DNA of 64,000 nucleotides from Clostridium oryzae (GTDB lineage Bacteria > Bacillota > Clostridia > Clostridiales > Clostridiaceae), in the NCBI RefSeq assembly GCF_002029235.1, contig NZ_MZGV01000010.1, positions 1-64,000 of the forward strand, in the 5' to 3' direction. The translations under genes were made by a program, and so were the position numbers. Below, one piece after another: positions 6,640-14,834 of this stretch; position 1 is the stretch's first letter, and each line of letters begins with the position of its first letter. The notes under the pieces were generated by a model, which made no database searches, was not told the origin of the DNA, and saw nothing but the letters and a program-made list of their open reading frames with translations.

Positions 6640-7619
6640 ACAAATCTTCTCCCTTCAAATAACTTCTGCGGTGTCATCTGCATCTTACAAAGTCTTTTTA
6701 CTTTATGTCCTTTGTATCTTGTACTACAACTGCCACATACTCCCTCGCCGCAGCACATTCTAATGTTATTTGAACATGACAACTTCATGTGTTCACCCAA
6801 AAGTTCACTTATTTTTAAATTTAGTATATCAGGACCATCACAATGGACTAAATTAACTTTTTCCTGCTGAACTATTGAGAGAAGCTTTTCCTTAAATTCC
6901 TGGCTGAGTTCACCATTGTCTAATGTTTTCATTTCTATCACATCACATCTATATTTTTTCAGGTATTCTGAAACAAAATCATCATTATTATTAGTTCTGT
7001 CTATAATTACAAGCACTTTATTATTATTAGCATTAAGCTTTTTTAAAACAGGTATCATTGGTGCCTGTCCTATTCCTCTGGCAATAACAATAGATGTACC
7101 TGATTTAGCCATGTATATATTTTTAAGACCAAATATTCCATTCCAAAATGGCGCTCTAACAATTATACTTTCTCCCACGTTAATTCCTTTTATCTGTTTT
7201 GTTTTTATACCCCGTATCTCTATGGCAAGCTTTATATAATTTTTTTCAGTATCAGCTTCCATAACAGATATTGGACAATCATAATATGCCATAGTTCCCA
7301 ATGTTCTTATGAATACATAGCTTCCAGGATAAATTAATGATTGACATACATTATGTGGAACCTGAATAGTAAATATAACTATGTCGTTTCCAATTATATC
7401 TTTATTAACAACAATACACTTATAATTTTTTCTTTGATCCTTTGGCTTGCACCCATTAGAATTATATTCCTGGTATATACAAACACCTTTCCAATTAACG
7501 CAATCGCAAAAATTACAGCCTCTTAGCTGCGAACATAATATACATTCACCTGCCTCGGCAAGATGGCATGGGCAGTATTCTGTGCCAGCATCTATACAAT
7601 CTATATCTTCATAATTCAT
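6636..7619 (-). CDS. Ferredoxin reductase-type FAD/NAD(P)/2Fe-2S subunit (DHODB-like) with N-terminal Cys cluster
   Basis: The start at ATG 7619 is chosen because GGAGG lies 6 bases upstream; an in-frame start ten codons earlier has no such site. The protein has 327 residues. The first 50 carry about ten cysteines (CPCHLAEAGECILCSQ, CNFCDC). A FAD-binding barrel (about 65-160) and an NAD-binding domain (GIGQAPMIPVLKKL at about 190) follow. The C-terminal 2Fe-2S motif CCGEGVCGSC plus a later Cys is the one used by dihydroorotate dehydrogenase electron-transfer subunits. It is probably the electron-input partner of the flavoprotein with which it overlaps by 4 bases. It is not next to pyrD, so a role in pyrimidine synthesis is unlikely. 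Confidence 0.75.
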   Translation of the reverse strand: MNYEDIDCIDAGTEYCPCHLAEAGECILCSQLRGCNFCDCVNWKGVCIYQEYNSNGCKPKDQRKNYKCIVVNKDIIGNDIVIFTIQVPHNVCQSLIYPGSYVFIRTLGTMAYYDCPISVMEADTEKNYIKLAIEIRGIKTKQIKGINVGESIIVRAPFWNGIFGLKNIYMAKSGTSIVIARGIGQAPMIPVLKKLNANNNKVLVIIDRTNNNDDFVSEYLKKYRCDVIEMKTLDNGELSQEFKEKLLSIVQQEKVNLVHCDGPDILNLKISELLGEHMKLSCSNNIRMCCGEGVCGSCSTRYKGHKVKRLCKMQMTPQKLFEGRRFV

Positions 7620-7642
7620 AAGCTGCCTCCAAAAAATAAAAT

Positions 7643-7706
7643 AAATCATGCAATAAAATCCCTACACTAATAACATATAGTGTAATTCGATTTTGTTGCA
7701 TGATTT
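7643..7706 (-). terminator. Terminator between the carboxypeptidase gene and the flavoprotein operon
   Basis: AAATCATGCAATAAAATC pairs with GATTTTGTTGCATGATTT, with a small second hairpin in the loop (ACACTAATAACATATAGTGT). On the minus strand it is followed by a T-rich tail, so it ends transcription from the gene at 7727-8794. Confidence 0.7.
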
Positions 7707-7726
7707 TTTTCAAATATGTTAGCTAA

Positions 7727-8794
7727 TTATTTAATCCTTTCACACTTCAATGGAGAGCAATATATAAGTTCATTATTTTCATAAAACTGCAGCAGTCCAA
7801 AGTTTTTATTCATTTTAGGAGCTAATTTTTGAGGTAATACCAGCCTCTCAGTAACATTACTTCCATTTTTTATCGGAAGAATTATTTCCTCTGACGTTTT
7901 TAATACATAGCTCTTTCTCTTATATTTGTAGTTCTTAACTTCGCTATTAGCCGGATGAAAATTTTTATATTCATAGTTTTCATTTACATATTTATATATT
8001 TTACAGGTTTCCTTCCATCTTGTAGGACTATTAATTAGCGTTATTATCATATCCTTGCCTGGTGTCTTCACAGATGTTACAAGACATTTGCCGGCCTTTC
8101 CAGTATACCCCGTTTTTATGCCGCTAGCTTCTGGCAATAGCCATAATATCTTATTTATATTACGGTAATCTCTCGAAAAGCAAAACTGCTGTCTTGGTAT
8201 TTCCTTTACTTCAACTATTTGACTAAATTCCTCATTTTCCTTAGCCTTACTGGCTGCTAATGCTAGGTCATAAGCCGTGGTATAATGATTATCGCTGTCA
8301 AGACCATGCGGAGATTCAAAATGAGTGTTCGTAAGTCCAATTTCTACAGCATACTCATTCATAACATTCAAAAATTCTTCTACTGTGCCGCCTCTGGACT
8401 CAGCAAGAGCAATAGCTGCATCATTTCCGCTCCTAAGCATGAGTCCATATATCAATTCTCTAATAGTAACACTTTCATTCTCTTTATATCCTACTTGAGA
8501 ACCATGTATATTTGCAGCTCTATGACTAATAGTTACTTTTTCATCTATATTTCCATAATTTAATGCTACTAATGCTGTAACAATTTTCGTAGTACTTGCC
8601 ATCGGCGTAATATAATTTGCATTTTTATCATATAAAACACGATGGCTTAGTCCATCAATCGCTGCTGCATAATATGCGTTTATATATGGTGCTGAAGATA
8701 CTGTAGTTTTTTCTTTAGCAAACACAGGAATAACTTGTGAAACTGTAACGCTGAAAATAATCACTGCTGTTAAACACTTATTTATTAGTTTCAA
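7727..8794 (-). CDS. D-alanyl-D-alanine carboxypeptidase (DacF/PBP5 type)
   Basis: The 355-residue protein has a signal peptide (about 1-27, cut after PVFA), the serine penicillin-recognising motifs STTK (about 67), SGND (about 125) and KTGYTGKAG (about 225), and a C-terminal beta-rich domain. It trims the terminal D-Ala from peptidoglycan stem peptides outside the membrane. No clear C-terminal amphipathic anchor is seen. The start is TTG at 8794, about 9 bases after AAAGGGG. It is a second, diverged paralogue of the enzyme at 11481-12644. It is divergent from the ytfJ pair, and a weak forespore-type promoter is suggested upstream, so a spore cortex role is possible. Confidence 0.85.
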   Translation of the reverse strand: MKLINKCLTAVIIFSVTVSQVIPVFAKEKTTVSSAPYINAYYAAAIDGLSHRVLYDKNANYITPMASTTKIVTALVALNYGNIDEKVTISHRAANIHGSQVGYKENESVTIRELIYGLMLRSGNDAAIALAESRGGTVEEFLNVMNEYAVEIGLTNTHFESPHGLDSDNHYTTAYDLALAASKAKENEEFSQIVEVKEIPRQQFCFSRDYRNINKILWLLPEASGIKTGYTGKAGKCLVTSVKTPGKDMIITLINSPTRWKETCKIYKYVNENYEYKNFHPANSEVKNYKYKRKSYVLKTSEEIILPIKNGSNVTERLVLPQKLAPKMNKNFGLLQFYENNELIYCSPLKCERIK

Positions 8795-8841
8795 TCTCGT
8801 TTCCCCTTTCTAATAAAAATATATCTTATATATTATTTTCT

Positions 8842-8871
8842 GTTTATGGATATAATATCTATATAAATTCA
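8842..8871 (-). promoter_or_regulatory. Possible sigma-G/sigma-F-like promoter of the carboxypeptidase gene
   Basis: On the minus strand TGAATT, 17 bases, CATAAAC resembles the sigma-G consensus (TGAATA, 17, CATACTA) with three or four mismatches. It lies about 45 bases before the TTG start. The match is weak. Confidence 0.25.
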
Positions 8872-8895
8872 TGTTATCCACTGGAGGAAATGCAT

Positions 8896-9396
8896 ATGAT
8901 TTGGGTATTAATCGTGTTATTAGCAATATTATTATTCCCTATAAGGCTGAAATTTACTACTGTATATGAAAATAGAATGTTCCGGGTTTACTTTTTTAAT
9001 AAAGAACTTAACGCTAAGAAAAAAGTAATGGAGGAAAAAGCTAATGTTAGGAACTATAACATTGCACATCGAAAATTTTATAAAATATTTAAAGAAAATT
9101 TCAGTACTGCAATTGAAAAACTATCTAGGAATCCTCATAAAATAAAGGCAGCAGTTAAATTTGAACTCAGATATGGATTTGAAGATGCCGCACTAACCGG
9201 CATTGCATATGGGCTATTCAATGGTATAAATAGTTTTATATACGTATATTTAAGAAAGCTTTTTAATATGAAGGATTATAAGTTTGATATCATACCAGAT
9301 TTTAAAAATCCTCAATTTAATTTTAGAATTACAAGTATAATTTATTTCAATTTAGTAAAAGTTATATACATATTAGTTATTCTTTCTAGGAGGTAA
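8896..9396 (+). CDS. DUF2953 membrane-associated protein
   Basis: The protein has 166 residues with an N-terminal membrane helix (MIWVLIVLLAILLFPIRLKF) and a C-terminal hydrophobic end. The central part is basic and contains the RYGFEDAALTGIAYG-type block of DUF2953. The start is the second ATG (8896), 8 bases after GGAGG; the ATG at 8890 lies only 2 bases after it. It is followed 6 bases later by the ytfJ gene, a pairing conserved in spore formers, so it is probably a sporulation protein acting at the forespore membrane. The molecular function is unknown. Confidence 0.75.
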   Translation: MIWVLIVLLAILLFPIRLKFTTVYENRMFRVYFFNKELNAKKKVMEEKANVRNYNIAHRKFYKIFKENFSTAIEKLSRNPHKIKAAVKFELRYGFEDAALTGIAYGLFNGINSFIYVYLRKLFNMKDYKFDIIPDFKNPQFNFRITSIIYFNLVKVIYILVILSRR

Positions 9397-9402
9397 AATA
9401 TA

Positions 9403-9900
9403 ATGGAAAATCATCCGATAGATACTTTAATGCAAAATACTATGGAAAACTTTAGAAACATGATTGATGTTAATACTATTGTTGGCGATGCTATAGAATC
9501 CAAAGATGGAAGCATAATTATTCCAATTTCCAAGGTTTCCTTTGGTTTTGCTTCAGGAGGCAGTGAATTTTTTTGTAAGAATGATTCTAATACCAATAAT
9601 ACTAATAATGGCAACTATCCATTTGGAGGTGCTAGTAGTGCAGGTGTTTCGCTTCATCCTGTAGCGTTTTTAGTTACTAAAGATGACAATGTTCGTCTAA
9701 TGTCAGTTGATCACGCAAATACTTGTGATAGAATCATTGACTCAATACCTCAGGTACTGGATATGATTAAGGGGTTAGCAAAAGATAAGAAAGCTAATAA
9801 TAACAATACTTCTACAACTACTAATCCTAATAACACTAATGCAAATACAGCAACTAACACTACTACAAACACTACTACAACTACTACAACTGAAGGATAG
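9403..9900 (+). CDS. ytfJ: YtfJ/GerW-family sporulation protein with Asn/Thr-rich tail
   Basis: Residues 1-125 match the YtfJ family: HPIDTLMQNTMENFRNMIDV at the start, VSFGFASGGSEF, a glycine-rich GGASSAGVSLHPVAFLV and a conserved VDHANTCDRIIDSIPQV. In Bacillus this family (GerW) is needed for normal germination. The tail (about 128-165) is unusual: it is almost entirely Asn, Thr and Ala and ends in a run of threonines encoded by ACT/ACA repeats, which could vary in length by slippage. The ribosome binding site AGGAGG lies 9 bases before the ATG. It forms an operon with the DUF2953 gene and ends at a bidirectional terminator. Confidence 0.9.
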   Translation: MENHPIDTLMQNTMENFRNMIDVNTIVGDAIESKDGSIIIPISKVSFGFASGGSEFFCKNDSNTNNTNNGNYPFGGASSAGVSLHPVAFLVTKDDNVRLMSVDHANTCDRIIDSIPQVLDMIKGLAKDKKANNNNTSTTTNPNNTNANTATNTTTNTTTTTTTEG

Positions 9901-9921
9901 ATACTTATTTTGCAATAAATC

Positions 9922-9955
9922 AAACAGGAATCCCACCTACATAGGATTCCTGTTT
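9922..9955. terminator. Bidirectional terminator between ytfJ and scpB
   Basis: AAACAGGAATCC pairs perfectly with GGATTCCTGTTT around a 10-base loop. T-rich sequence follows on the plus side and an A-rich stretch precedes it, so it can serve both converging genes. Confidence 0.85.
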
Positions 9956-9987
9956 AATTTATTTTATTGAAAATTGTTTATAATACT

Positions 9988-10608
9988 TTATGAATCATTC
10001 TCCTTAGTATTATCGTCATTATTTTCTACTTCTTTTTCATTTATATACTTATAAACTATTTCTTGAAGTTCAGGCAGTTCTTTAGTATTTTCTATGCCAA
10101 ACTGTTTCAAAAACTCGTCAGTTGTAGAATACAAAATTGGCCTTCCCGGAGCTTCCAATCTTCCTACCTCTTTTATTAAGGATTTTTCTATAAGTTTAGC
10201 CACGGCACTATCACTTTTTACTCCTCTTATATCATCAATTTCAATTCTAGTTATAGGTTGCTTGTATGCTACAATAGCTAAAGTTTCTAAGGAAGCCTGA
10301 GATAATGCTTGTCTACTATTATTCCCAAGTATTCTTTCAATATACTCACTATTCTCAGACTTAGTAACAAGCTGATATTCATCATTCATACTTATAAGTT
10401 TAATTCCTCTGTTTTCATCATTATATAAATAACTCATTTCTTTTAACAAGCTTTTAGTTAAGTTATTTTTACATCCAATAATCTCTGATATATCTTTTAG
10501 TTTCATAGGTTCTCCAGTAACAAAAAGAAGTGATTCTATTATTGAAAAAATTTTATTTTTTTCCGATACTTCTTTAATCTCTGTCTGAATAGCTTGTAAT
10601 TTCTCCAT
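9988..10608 (-). CDS. scpB: Segregation and condensation protein B
   Basis: The 206-residue winged-helix protein is part of the SMC-ScpA-ScpB condensin, which compacts and segregates the chromosome. Motifs are [20 protein letters not shown] (about 23-42) and the second winged-helix block [23 protein letters not shown]-like at about 105-128. It ends in an acidic Asn/Glu tail. The gene overlaps the end of scpA by 35 bases, so the order scpA then scpB is translationally coupled. A later ATG at codon 35 would be too short for the family. Confidence 0.95.
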   Translation of the reverse strand: [206 protein letters not shown]

Positions 10609-11359
10609 TTTGACCTATCCTTTCCACAAATATTTCGTGAAAGCTTTCTTCCTGAAAAACTTTTATATCCTTCATTTTTATAAGTTCAAGTAATGCCAAA
10701 AATGTTACTATAATCTCCATTTTTCCGTTGCAGCCTTCAACTATCTGCTTAAACGTATATTTTTTACCCATTTCAACTTTAGTTGCAATTTCCCTCATCT
10801 TATCTTCTATTTTAAACATATCCATAGGTATTTCCGACTTCAACGTATTGTTCTGGTTTTTCTTATTATTATATCTTTCTAAAACTTCATTATATATATT
10901 ATATAGCTGCAGCATTGTCACTCCAGCTAAATAGTTTTCATCCTTTCTTTTATCTATGCTTAAATCATCAATTACTTCTGGCTTTTTTGAAAACACTGTT
11001 CCAGCATACAGCATCTTATCTCTCAAAAATTCGGCGGCTGCTTTAAACTTCTTATATTCAGCAAGTTTTTCTACTAGTTTTCTAGTTGATTCTTCAGGAC
11101 TTTCTTCTTCCGTTTCATTTTTAGGTTTAGGCAGCAGCATTCTAGATTTTATCTCTAATAGAGTAGCTGCAACTATTATAAACTCTGAAGTTACCTCTAA
11201 ATCCATCTCTTGCATTTTTCTTATATATCCCATATATTGATTAGTAATATCACATATTTTTATATCATATATATCCATTTCCTTATTTTTAAGCAAGTGA
11301 AGCAATAAGTCAAATGGGCCTTCAAAATTAAGATCCTCTATTTTAATTTTATATTCCAT
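10574..11359 (-). CDS. scpA: Segregation and condensation protein A
   Basis: The 261-residue kleisin subunit bridges the SMC heads. The N-terminus has the typical FEGPFDLLLHLLKNKEMDIYDI block and TNQYMGYI. The middle is a charged helical linker (about 95-150), and the C-terminal winged helix (about 200-250, FLALLELIK) binds the SMC cap. The start ATG follows the block GGGGGC and a short spacer. It is the first gene of the scpAB pair. Confidence 0.95.
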   Translation of the reverse strand: MEYKIKIEDLNFEGPFDLLLHLLKNKEMDIYDIKICDITNQYMGYIRKMQEMDLEVTSEFIIVAATLLEIKSRMLLPKPKNETEEESPEESTRKLVEKLAEYKKFKAAAEFLRDKMLYAGTVFSKKPEVIDDLSIDKRKDENYLAGVTMLQLYNIYNEVLERYNNKKNQNNTLKSEIPMDMFKIEDKMREIATKVEMGKKYTFKQIVEGCNGKMEIIVTFLALLELIKMKDIKVFQEESFHEIFVERIGQNGEITSYSDRD

Positions 11360-11433
11360 CTATACGCCCCCAAAGCTTTGTATCCATAAATATCAATATA
11401 TCATTTTATGAATAATTTTTCTACTGTAATTAT

Positions 11434-11472
11434 AAAATTGCACGCAGACTTTCAGTTTCTGCGTGCAATTTT
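11434..11472. terminator. Terminator after dacF
   Basis: AAAATTGCACGCAGA pairs perfectly with TCTGCGTGCAATTTT (15 bp, 9-base loop). On the minus strand it lies directly after the dacF stop and ends in TTTT. Confidence 0.9.
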
Positions 11473-11480
11473 ATAAAATA

Positions 11481-12644
11481 TCATATTGAATGCTTAAATA
11501 TGTTTTTAAAATTATTCTTTAAATTTTCAAAAAACCTTAAATTTCTGACATCTCTATCACTATAAACCTTTACTTTTCCAATAGGCTTATTATTTTCATA
11601 GAATTCGCATTCTCCTATTATCTCACCCTTTTTGTAATTCTTTTTAGCCGGGTTCAACTTTAATTTCTGAATAATTTTACACTCAGAACCCCTTTCGCAT
11701 ATATAATTAAAAGGTTCAGCAGCTTTTACTATATAGTATCTATCTCCCTGACTGTTAAGATTAACTTTCTTAATTTGTGCATCCTTTGCTATTATCTTCT
11801 TGCTTTCATATTTTGAAAAACCAAAGTTCATAAGCATACTTGCATCTCTGTTTCTAATTTTATAAGTAGGTGCACCCATTATTACAGTTAACATCCTTAC
11901 ATTATCTCTTACAGCCGTCGCAGATATACAGTATTTAGCTTCACTTGTAAATCCAGTTTTAAGACCATCACAGCCTTTAAAAAATCTTACGAGCTTATTA
12001 TGGTTCACAAGCTCAATAGGAGTTTTTCTTCCCTGACTCAAGGTCTCCATGTAAGTACCGGTATATTTTAGTATAGTCGGATGCTTTAATAGCTCCCTTG
12101 ACATTATTGATATATCATATGCAGTGGTTAAGTGACCCTCTGCTGGAAGACCTGTACAATTTTTGAAGTTAGTGTTTGTCATTTTAAGCTCAGATGCTCT
12201 AGTATTCATCATTTTAACAAAAGCTTCCTGGCTTCCACCTAAATACTCTGCCATAGCTACAGCAGCATCATTTCCGGAAGCTATTCCTATGCCTTTAAGC
12301 AGTTCTTCAACAGTTCTTATTTCTCCAGTGTCCAGCAGCATTGTACTTCCACCCATGTTCTTAGCATTTTCACTTATAGTAACTTTATCTGTAAGCTTAA
12401 TTTTTCCATTGTCTACAGCTTCCATAGCAAGAAGCATAGTCATTACTTTGGTAACAGATGCAGGTGCAAATTTTTCTTGTGAATTTTTTTCATAAATAAC
12501 TTTACCACTGTTAGGTTCAATTAATATTGCAGACCTAGCTTCTACCTCTATTTCATTCTCTGCATAGACTCTCAAATTACATAAATTGACTAGCATAAAA
12601 AATGCTAAAAAAATAGAAAAAACATATTTGAAGTTTCTTTTCAT
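11481..12644 (-). CDS. dacF: D-alanyl-D-alanine carboxypeptidase DacF
   Basis: The 387-residue penicillin-binding protein has a signal peptide (about 1-28, ending NLRVYA) and the catalytic motifs SVTK (about 63), SGND (about 123) and KTGFTSEA (about 225). A beta domain and a C-terminal amphipathic segment rich in Phe, Asn and Lys (about 365-387) follow; that segment probably anchors it to the membrane. It removes the terminal D-Ala from peptidoglycan precursors. The neighbours (xerD, spoIIM) match the dacF locus of other spore formers, where the enzyme is made in the forespore. ATG at 12644 follows AGGGAGG. Confidence 0.9.
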   Translation of the reverse strand: MKRNFKYVFSIFLAFFMLVNLCNLRVYAENEIEVEARSAILIEPNSGKVIYEKNSQEKFAPASVTKVMTMLLAMEAVDNGKIKLTDKVTISENAKNMGGSTMLLDTGEIRTVEELLKGIGIASGNDAAVAMAEYLGGSQEAFVKMMNTRASELKMTNTNFKNCTGLPAEGHLTTAYDISIMSRELLKHPTILKYTGTYMETLSQGRKTPIELVNHNKLVRFFKGCDGLKTGFTSEAKYCISATAVRDNVRMLTVIMGAPTYKIRNRDASMLMNFGFSKYESKKIIAKDAQIKKVNLNSQGDRYYIVKAAEPFNYICERGSECKIIQKLKLNPAKKNYKKGEIIGECEFYENNKPIGKVKVYSDRDVRNLRFFENLKNNFKNIFKHSI

Positions 12645-12752
12645 AGTTTGTGCCTCCCTTCAGATATATTTTTTCCAATATAGATTTTATTATCACAATT
12701 ATATAATTAAATTAACATAGTTAATTTTTGGTGTTTTATTTTTATATTGCAT

Positions 12753-13634
12753 TTACGCTCTAGGATGAGTATTTTTATATACTTCCATAAGTCTATTCTT
12801 TTTGATTATGTCCATATATATCTGTATAGCAGAAAGTTCCTTGTAGCCCATAAGCTCTTTAAGAGATTGTATATCCGCTCCGTTTTGAATTAGATGAACT
12901 GCTATAGAATGCCTTAATGTATATAAATTTATGTCTTTATCGATATGCGCCTGCTCAGCATAATGCTTTAATATCTTCCAGAAACCCTGTCTGGATATGC
13001 TGCTGCCCCTGACATTTAGAAACAGAGTCTTATTATCATTTATTTCTTTTCGCATTTCTATATATTTTTTAAGCCACTCAACACAATAACTTCCTATAGG
13101 AATTATCCTTTCAAAATTATTGCTTTCTTTAACCTTTACATAATTGAAATCAAAATTAATATCATCAATTTCAATACTAAGAAGTTCCGTTATCTTAAGC
13201 CCCGTAGCATACATCATCTCAAGCATAGCCTTATCCCTAATTCCTTTAAAGGTAGTTGTATCAGGTACAGCTAGAAGCTTATTTACTTCATCAATCGTAA
13301 GTATCTCAGGTGACTTTCTTTTAAATTTAGGTATTTCATAGCTTACAATATCCGATTTATCAATATAACCATATTTAATAAGAAACTTATAAAAGTTTCT
13401 TATACATATTACATTTCTAGCTATTGAAGCATCTTTCTTGCCCATTTTGCTGAGATGCTGAATAAATTTAGTTACAGTTGTAACATCTGCAGAAAAGAAA
13501 TCTCTATTGTCAAGTTCTAAAAACTGTTCAAACTTATAGATATCTCTTTTGTATGCATCCGTTGTATTCATGCTAAGATTTTTGGTTTTATTTATGTAAT
13601 CCAAATATTTATCAATTAATTCATGCATATTCAA
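12753..13634 (-). CDS. XerD-like tyrosine recombinase homologue with substituted catalytic residues
   Basis: At 293 residues it has the length and domain order of XerC/XerD: an N-terminal SAM-like core-binding domain (1-90) and a catalytic domain (105-285). It sits where ripX/xerD lies beside dacF in Bacillus. The active site is altered. The first Arg (normally TGLR.SEL) is Lys in TGLKITELL. The loop carrying the catalytic Lys (normally GKG.KER) reads ESNNFER. The His of H.LRH is Tyr (LYTLRHS). The last His/Trp (normally LGH) is Tyr (MGYKEL). The second Arg (LRH) and the nucleophilic Tyr (IQIYMDI) are kept. It may bind DNA without cleaving it, or cleave only with a partner. The start ATG has a spaced AAGGTG site. 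Confidence 0.8.
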   Translation of the reverse strand: MNMHELIDKYLDYINKTKNLSMNTTDAYKRDIYKFEQFLELDNRDFFSADVTTVTKFIQHLSKMGKKDASIARNVICIRNFYKFLIKYGYIDKSDIVSYEIPKFKRKSPEILTIDEVNKLLAVPDTTTFKGIRDKAMLEMMYATGLKITELLSIEIDDINFDFNYVKVKESNNFERIIPIGSYCVEWLKKYIEMRKEINDNKTLFLNVRGSSISRQGFWKILKHYAEQAHIDKDINLYTLRHSIAVHLIQNGADIQSLKELMGYKELSAIQIYMDIIKKNRLMEVYKNTHPRA

Positions 13635-13692
13635 ACACCTTCATGTTAATTTGTATATAATGTAAAAAACTTTCGCACTATATTTTATTATC

Positions 13693-13923
13693 CTAATATT
13701 TTATGAATAATTTAAAATTAGTAAAATAAATGCTCCAGAAAAAATTTTTATTTTCTAAAATCGATACGAAAGTACTATTATAATAATATATATTTTTTTC
13801 ATAGTAAAAATATATTATATAATCAGCTATTTTGGGCAGTATTATTCCAAATAATATCATAATCAAATAACACTTTATATATATAATGACAAAATTTATC
13901 GTATCTATCACAGTACTTTTCAT
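13693..13923 (-). CDS. Small membrane protein of unknown function
   Basis: The 76 residues are very rich in Ile, Tyr and Phe, with one clear membrane helix at about 8-32 (two if the C-terminal hydrophobic stretch is counted). I do not recognise a family. The start overlaps the spoIIM stop in a TAATG arrangement, which suggests coupled translation and argues that the ORF is real. The AT-rich composition makes a chance ORF possible. Confidence 0.45.
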   Translation of the reverse strand: MKSTVIDTINFVIIYIKCYLIMILFGIILPKIADYIIYFYYEKNIYYYNSTFVSILENKNFFWSIYFTNFKLFIKY

Positions 13924-14573
13924 TATATTCCACTTCCTATTTTCATAACAATAGCTTTTATTGCTCCTGGAGTTATGTATAGTTCATACATAAAGCCAAA
14001 CATCATACACAAACATATTATTACAAAAACTATGGAATAATTAAATACTGAATTATCAATGTACCTATACCCTGGCTGTTTCATGAACTTATCTTTAAGT
14101 TTTGTCACAGATAACCTTATGGCCAGTACCGAACCTACAAGGATACATGGTACATAAAATATATTCTGTGGCACTACACCCATTAGTATAAACCATATTC
14201 CTTTATATCCTAGGCTGTCCATAATAAATGCTATCGTGAACCCTAGTGTGAAACCCTTTATTATGTCGATAATTAATATTACTGGTATACCAACTATAGT
14301 TATACCTAAAAACCATATTCCTAATATAATAGGAATATTATTTTTTAAGATTTCCAAAAGTATGTATTTTCTATTTATAGCGGTTGATTTTAAGCTAGTT
14401 TCAAAAGTAACAAAATAATTAGTAAGGTCCTTCTTCTCTATGGCTCCCATATATTTTACGGTATATATTCCAATAACAATACCTGTAAAAAAGCATACTA
14501 AGCATATAGCGTAAAGCCATATATTTTCTTCCATGTGTTCAGAAATTGCACTTCTTTCCATAGAATTTCTCAT
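13923..14573 (-). CDS. spoIIM: Stage II sporulation protein M
   Basis: The 216-residue protein has five predicted membrane helices (about 17-37, 71-88, 95-117, 124-150 and 177-203) and the SpoIIM/DUF95 family blocks FTLGFTIAF and LMGVVPQNIFYVPCILV. SpoIIM works with SpoIID and SpoIIP in the peptidoglycan-degrading machine that drives engulfment of the forespore. It lies upstream of xerD and dacF, as in other clostridia. The start ATG follows AAAGGAGGAA. Confidence 0.9.
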   Translation of the reverse strand: MRNSMERSAISEHMEENIWLYAICLVCFFTGIVIGIYTVKYMGAIEKKDLTNYFVTFETSLKSTAINRKYILLEILKNNIPIILGIWFLGITIVGIPVILIIDIIKGFTLGFTIAFIMDSLGYKGIWFILMGVVPQNIFYVPCILVGSVLAIRLSVTKLKDKFMKQPGYRYIDNSVFNYSIVFVIICLCMMFGFMYELYITPGAIKAIVMKIGSGI

Positions 14574-14789
14574 ATATTCCTCCTTTAGGTGTATTATAGG
14601 ATTCTTCGTTAAAGCATAAAATCCTTATCTCAGTTATCTTTGTATATATGTATTAACACCAAAAGAAATATATGACTTTTAAAAAATATATTCGAATTCA
14701 AATATCACGAATTCAAATTATACAAAATAGGGTGTTTTATAAAAGATATGTATCTTTAATCAATATATTCTATGAAGGCTATACGAACG

Positions 14790-14834
14790 GGACAGGACTC
14801 CGCTGGAAAAAGAATTTAGTGCTGAGACCTGTCC
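14790..14834. other. Stable GC-rich hairpin after spo0A
   Basis: GGACAGGACTCCGC pairs with GCTGAGACCTGTCC (12 of 14 positions, 17-base loop), 25 bases past the spo0A stop. It is the most GC-rich stretch nearby but lacks a T tail on either strand. It may protect the spo0A mRNA 3' end, act as a non-canonical terminator, or be part of a small RNA. Confidence 0.5.

Noticed and set aside
6636-7619. pyrK (dihydroorotate dehydrogenase electron-transfer subunit)
   Set aside because: The domain order is similar, but the extra N-terminal cysteine cluster, the partner flavoprotein and the absence of pyrD argue against it.
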